Below are positions 6,801-8,465 of a DNA stretch of 8,465 nucleotides, piece after piece. Under the pieces are notes generated by a model. That model saw only the letters and a program-made list of their open reading frames with translations. It ran no database searches and was not told the origin of the DNA. This DNA comes from Bacteroidota bacterium (lineage in GTDB: Bacteria > Bacteroidota > Bacteroidia > Flavobacteriales > Flavobacteriaceae): NCBI GenBank assembly GCA_023457535.1, contig JAEWLN010000048.1, forward strand, positions 1 through 8,465. Direction: 5' to 3'. Position numbers and translations under genes: made by a program. How positions within the stretch are numbered: position 1 is the first letter of the stretch; each line of letters starts with the position of its first letter.

Positions 6801-7187
6801 ATGCAAACCAGAATACTTTCTGCCGCTGCGGTGCTCGGGTTCACCGCCATCGTCCTCGGGGCATTCGGCGCCCATGCGCTGCGGGCCGTATTGTCTGCCG
6901 ATCAGCTGACGTCTTTTGAAACCGGCGTCAAGTACCAGATGTACCACGCGTTGTTTTTGCTGTTTTTGGGCACAACAGCGGTTTTGTCCGATAAAGCGCG
7001 GCGCGGCATCTACCGGCTGACGGTCATCGGCGTGGTTTTATTCTCATTTTCGATTTATTTGCTGACGACCAGAAATCTGACGGGAATCGACCTGAAACCC
7101 ATCGGATTTATAACCCCGATTGGTGGATTATTGCTGATTGTCGCATGGTTTTGGCTGTTTGTCGATTTAATCCGCAAAAAGTCATAA
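6801..7187 (+). CDS. DUF423 family membrane protein
   Basis: A 128-residue protein of the usual DUF423 (YgdD/YwdK-like) size. Four hydrophobic segments lie at about residues 5-22, 48-62, 70-90 and 102-122. The family signature GAFGAHAL is at 20-27, and the ETGVKYQMYHALFLL stretch (40-54) is also characteristic. The function of the family is unknown; it is an inner-membrane protein. The ATG at 6801 is preferred over an in-frame TTG at 6783, because that TTG lies inside the -7 promoter box and the ATG has an A-rich leader (ATTAAAAATC). pckA follows on the same strand after 68 bases with its own promoter box. No terminator hairpin with a T-run is visible between them, so some read-through is possible. 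Confidence 0.9.
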   Translation: MQTRILSAAAVLGFTAIVLGAFGAHALRAVLSADQLTSFETGVKYQMYHALFLLFLGTTAVLSDKARRGIYRLTVIGVVLFSFSIYLLTTRNLTGIDLKPIGFITPIGGLLLIVAWFWLFVDLIRKKS

Positions 7188-7224
7188 TTTTTGAACGAAA
7201 ACGTTATAGCTCGGATTAAATTTT

Positions 7225-7232
7225 TACATTTG
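7225..7232 (+). promoter_or_regulatory. Proposed -7 box for pckA
   Basis: TACATTTG is a perfect TAnnTTTG element 23 bases ahead of the pckA ATG. The sequence at the expected -33 position (CGTT, 7202-7205) is a poor match and is one arm of the short dyad AACG-N4-CGTT (7194-7205), which could be an activator or repressor site. Confidence 0.55.
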
Positions 7233-7255
7233 TGGCCTAATTCAAACGCAACTTT

Positions 7256-8465
7256 ATGGACCATGTCACGCCAACCGCGAAATCGATTTCGTTGGAAAAA
7301 TATGGAATTAAAAATGTAGAAGAAATCGTTTACAACCCGTCCTACGACCAATTGTACAATGAAGAACTCGACCCGAAACTACAGGGGTATGAACGCGGCC
7401 AATTATCCGAACTCGGCGCCGTAAACGTAATGACGGGCGACTTCACCGGCCGTTCCCCGAAAGACAAATACATCGTCAAAGACGCCGTCACTGAAAACAC
7501 GCTGTGGTGGCCAAGCGAAAAAGCACCCAACGACAATACGCCCATTTCACAAAATACGTGGAATGCGCTCAAGGAAAATACCGTCAGCCAACTATCGGGT
7601 AAACGCCTGTTTGTAGTGGATACGTTTTGCGGGGCCAACGAGAACACGCGCCTCAAAGTGCGTTTCATCGTAGAGGTAGCCTGGCAGGCGCATTTTGTCA
7701 AGAACATGTTCATTCGTCCTACCGAGGAGGAGCTTGAACATTACGGCGAGCCGGACTTTATCGTCATGAACGCTTCCAAGCGCGGCTTTAAGGACTACGC
7801 TGCGCACGGGATGAATTCGGAGACGTATATTGCGTTCAACCTGACCGAAAAGATGCAGCTCATAGGCGGTACGTGGTATGGCGGGGAAATGAAAAAAGGA
7901 TTGTTCGCGATGATGAATTATTACCTGCCGTTGCAGGGAATTGCCTCGATGCACTGTTCGGCCAACAAAGGAAAAGACGGTGATGTGGCGGTGTTCTTCG
8001 GCTTGTCTGGCACGGGGAAGACCACACTTTCGACCGATCCCAAGCGCGAACTCATCGGCGATGATGAGCACGGCTGGGACAACGACGGCGTGTTCAACTT
8101 CGAAGGCGGATGCTACGCTAAAGTTATCAACCTAAGCAAAGAAAACGAGCCCGACATCTACAACGCCATCAAACGCGACGCCTTGTTGGAAAACGTTACC
8201 GTAGATGCTAATGGTAAAATTGACTTTGCCGATAAGTCGGTAACCGAAAACACCCGCGTATCCTACCCCATACACCACATCAACAACATCGTTAAACCAG
8301 TTTCTAAAGGTGGCCCTGCCGAAAAGGTTATCTTCCTTAGCGCCGACGCCTTTGGAGTACTGCCTCCCGTTTCTATCCTAACGCCCGAACAAACAAAATA
8401 CTACTTCCTATCGGGCTTCACTGCCAAGTTAGCCGGAACCGAACGCGGTATCACCGAGCCTACTC
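7256..8465 (+). CDS. pckA: ATP-dependent PEP carboxykinase, 3'-truncated by window edge
   Basis: Converts oxaloacetate plus ATP to phosphoenolpyruvate and CO2, the entry step of gluconeogenesis, in the cytoplasm. The frame is open from the ATG at 7256 to the window end: 403 codons of an expected 530 or so. Family motifs are in order: TGRSPKDKY (residues 64-72, substrate arginine); GGEMKKG (209-215) and MHCSAN (232-237), which carry the metal-binding lysine and histidine; the P-loop GLSGTGKTTLS (249-259); kinase-2 LIGDDEHGW (266-274); and NTRVSYPIHHI, with the conserved arginine. Nothing essential is missing in the visible part. Codon choice changes sharply after about residue 285 (near base 8110): valine moves from mixed GTC/GTG/GTA to only GTT and GTA, and GCG for alanine disappears. 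The protein stays fully conserved across the change, so it is one continuous functional gene as read. Confidence 0.97.
   Translation, partial: MDHVTPTAKSISLEKYGIKNVEEIVYNPSYDQLYNEELDPKLQGYERGQLSELGAVNVMTGDFTGRSPKDKYIVKDAVTENTLWWPSEKAPNDNTPISQNTWNALKENTVSQLSGKRLFVVDTFCGANENTRLKVRFIVEVAWQAHFVKNMFIRPTEEELEHYGEPDFIVMNASKRGFKDYAAHGMNSETYIAFNLTEKMQLIGGTWYGGEMKKGLFAMMNYYLPLQGIASMHCSANKGKDGDVAVFFGLSGTGKTTLSTDPKRELIGDDEHGWDNDGVFNFEGGCYAKVINLSKENEPDIYNAIKRDALLENVTVDANGKIDFADKSVTENTRVSYPIHHINNIVKPVSKGGPAEKVIFLSADAFGVLPPVSILTPEQTKYYFLSGFTAKLAGTERGITEPT

Overview
The window looks like a chromosomal segment of a flavobacterium (Bacteroidota, Flavobacteriaceae). The leucyl-tRNA synthetase and PEP carboxykinase have the flavobacterial sequence style. 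Leaders are A-rich with no clear Shine-Dalgarno sites. Several start codons are preceded by TAnnTTTG, the -7 box of the Bacteroidota primary sigma factor. Base composition, judged by eye at around 50% G+C, is high for the genus Flavobacterium, so a G+C-rich member or relative is likely. The window is densely coding: nine protein genes, two of them cut by the window edges. I see no RNA gene, transposon, CRISPR array, prophage or plasmid function, and no stretch over 300 bases without a gene.

Left part, plus strand (1-3291): the 3' portion of leuS, then a membrane-bound zinc metallopeptidase of the YugP type, closed by a strong intrinsic terminator. Its T-tract runs into the stop codon of the convergent gene.

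Middle, minus strand (3290-6699), read right to left: a DUF3108 secreted protein whose stop overlaps the start of a small three-helix membrane protein (ATGA junction); a saccharopine dehydrogenase (Lys9-type) with its own promoter; then an Lrp/AsnC regulator followed after 5 bases by a MmcQ/YjbR-family protein. An inverted repeat over the proposed lrp promoter suggests autoregulation. The neighbouring amino-acid dehydrogenase is a plausible, unproven target.

Right part, plus strand (6778-8465): a divergent promoter region serves DUF3108 leftward and a DUF423 membrane protein rightward. pckA follows, with its own promoter, and runs off the window end.

Most of this is housekeeping and conserved accessory metabolism, and I do not see a clearly new system. 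The points most worth a second look are an abrupt change of codon choice inside pckA near base 8110, the dyad over the lrp promoter, the coupled DUF3108/small membrane protein pair, and the terminator that overlaps the convergent stop codon.
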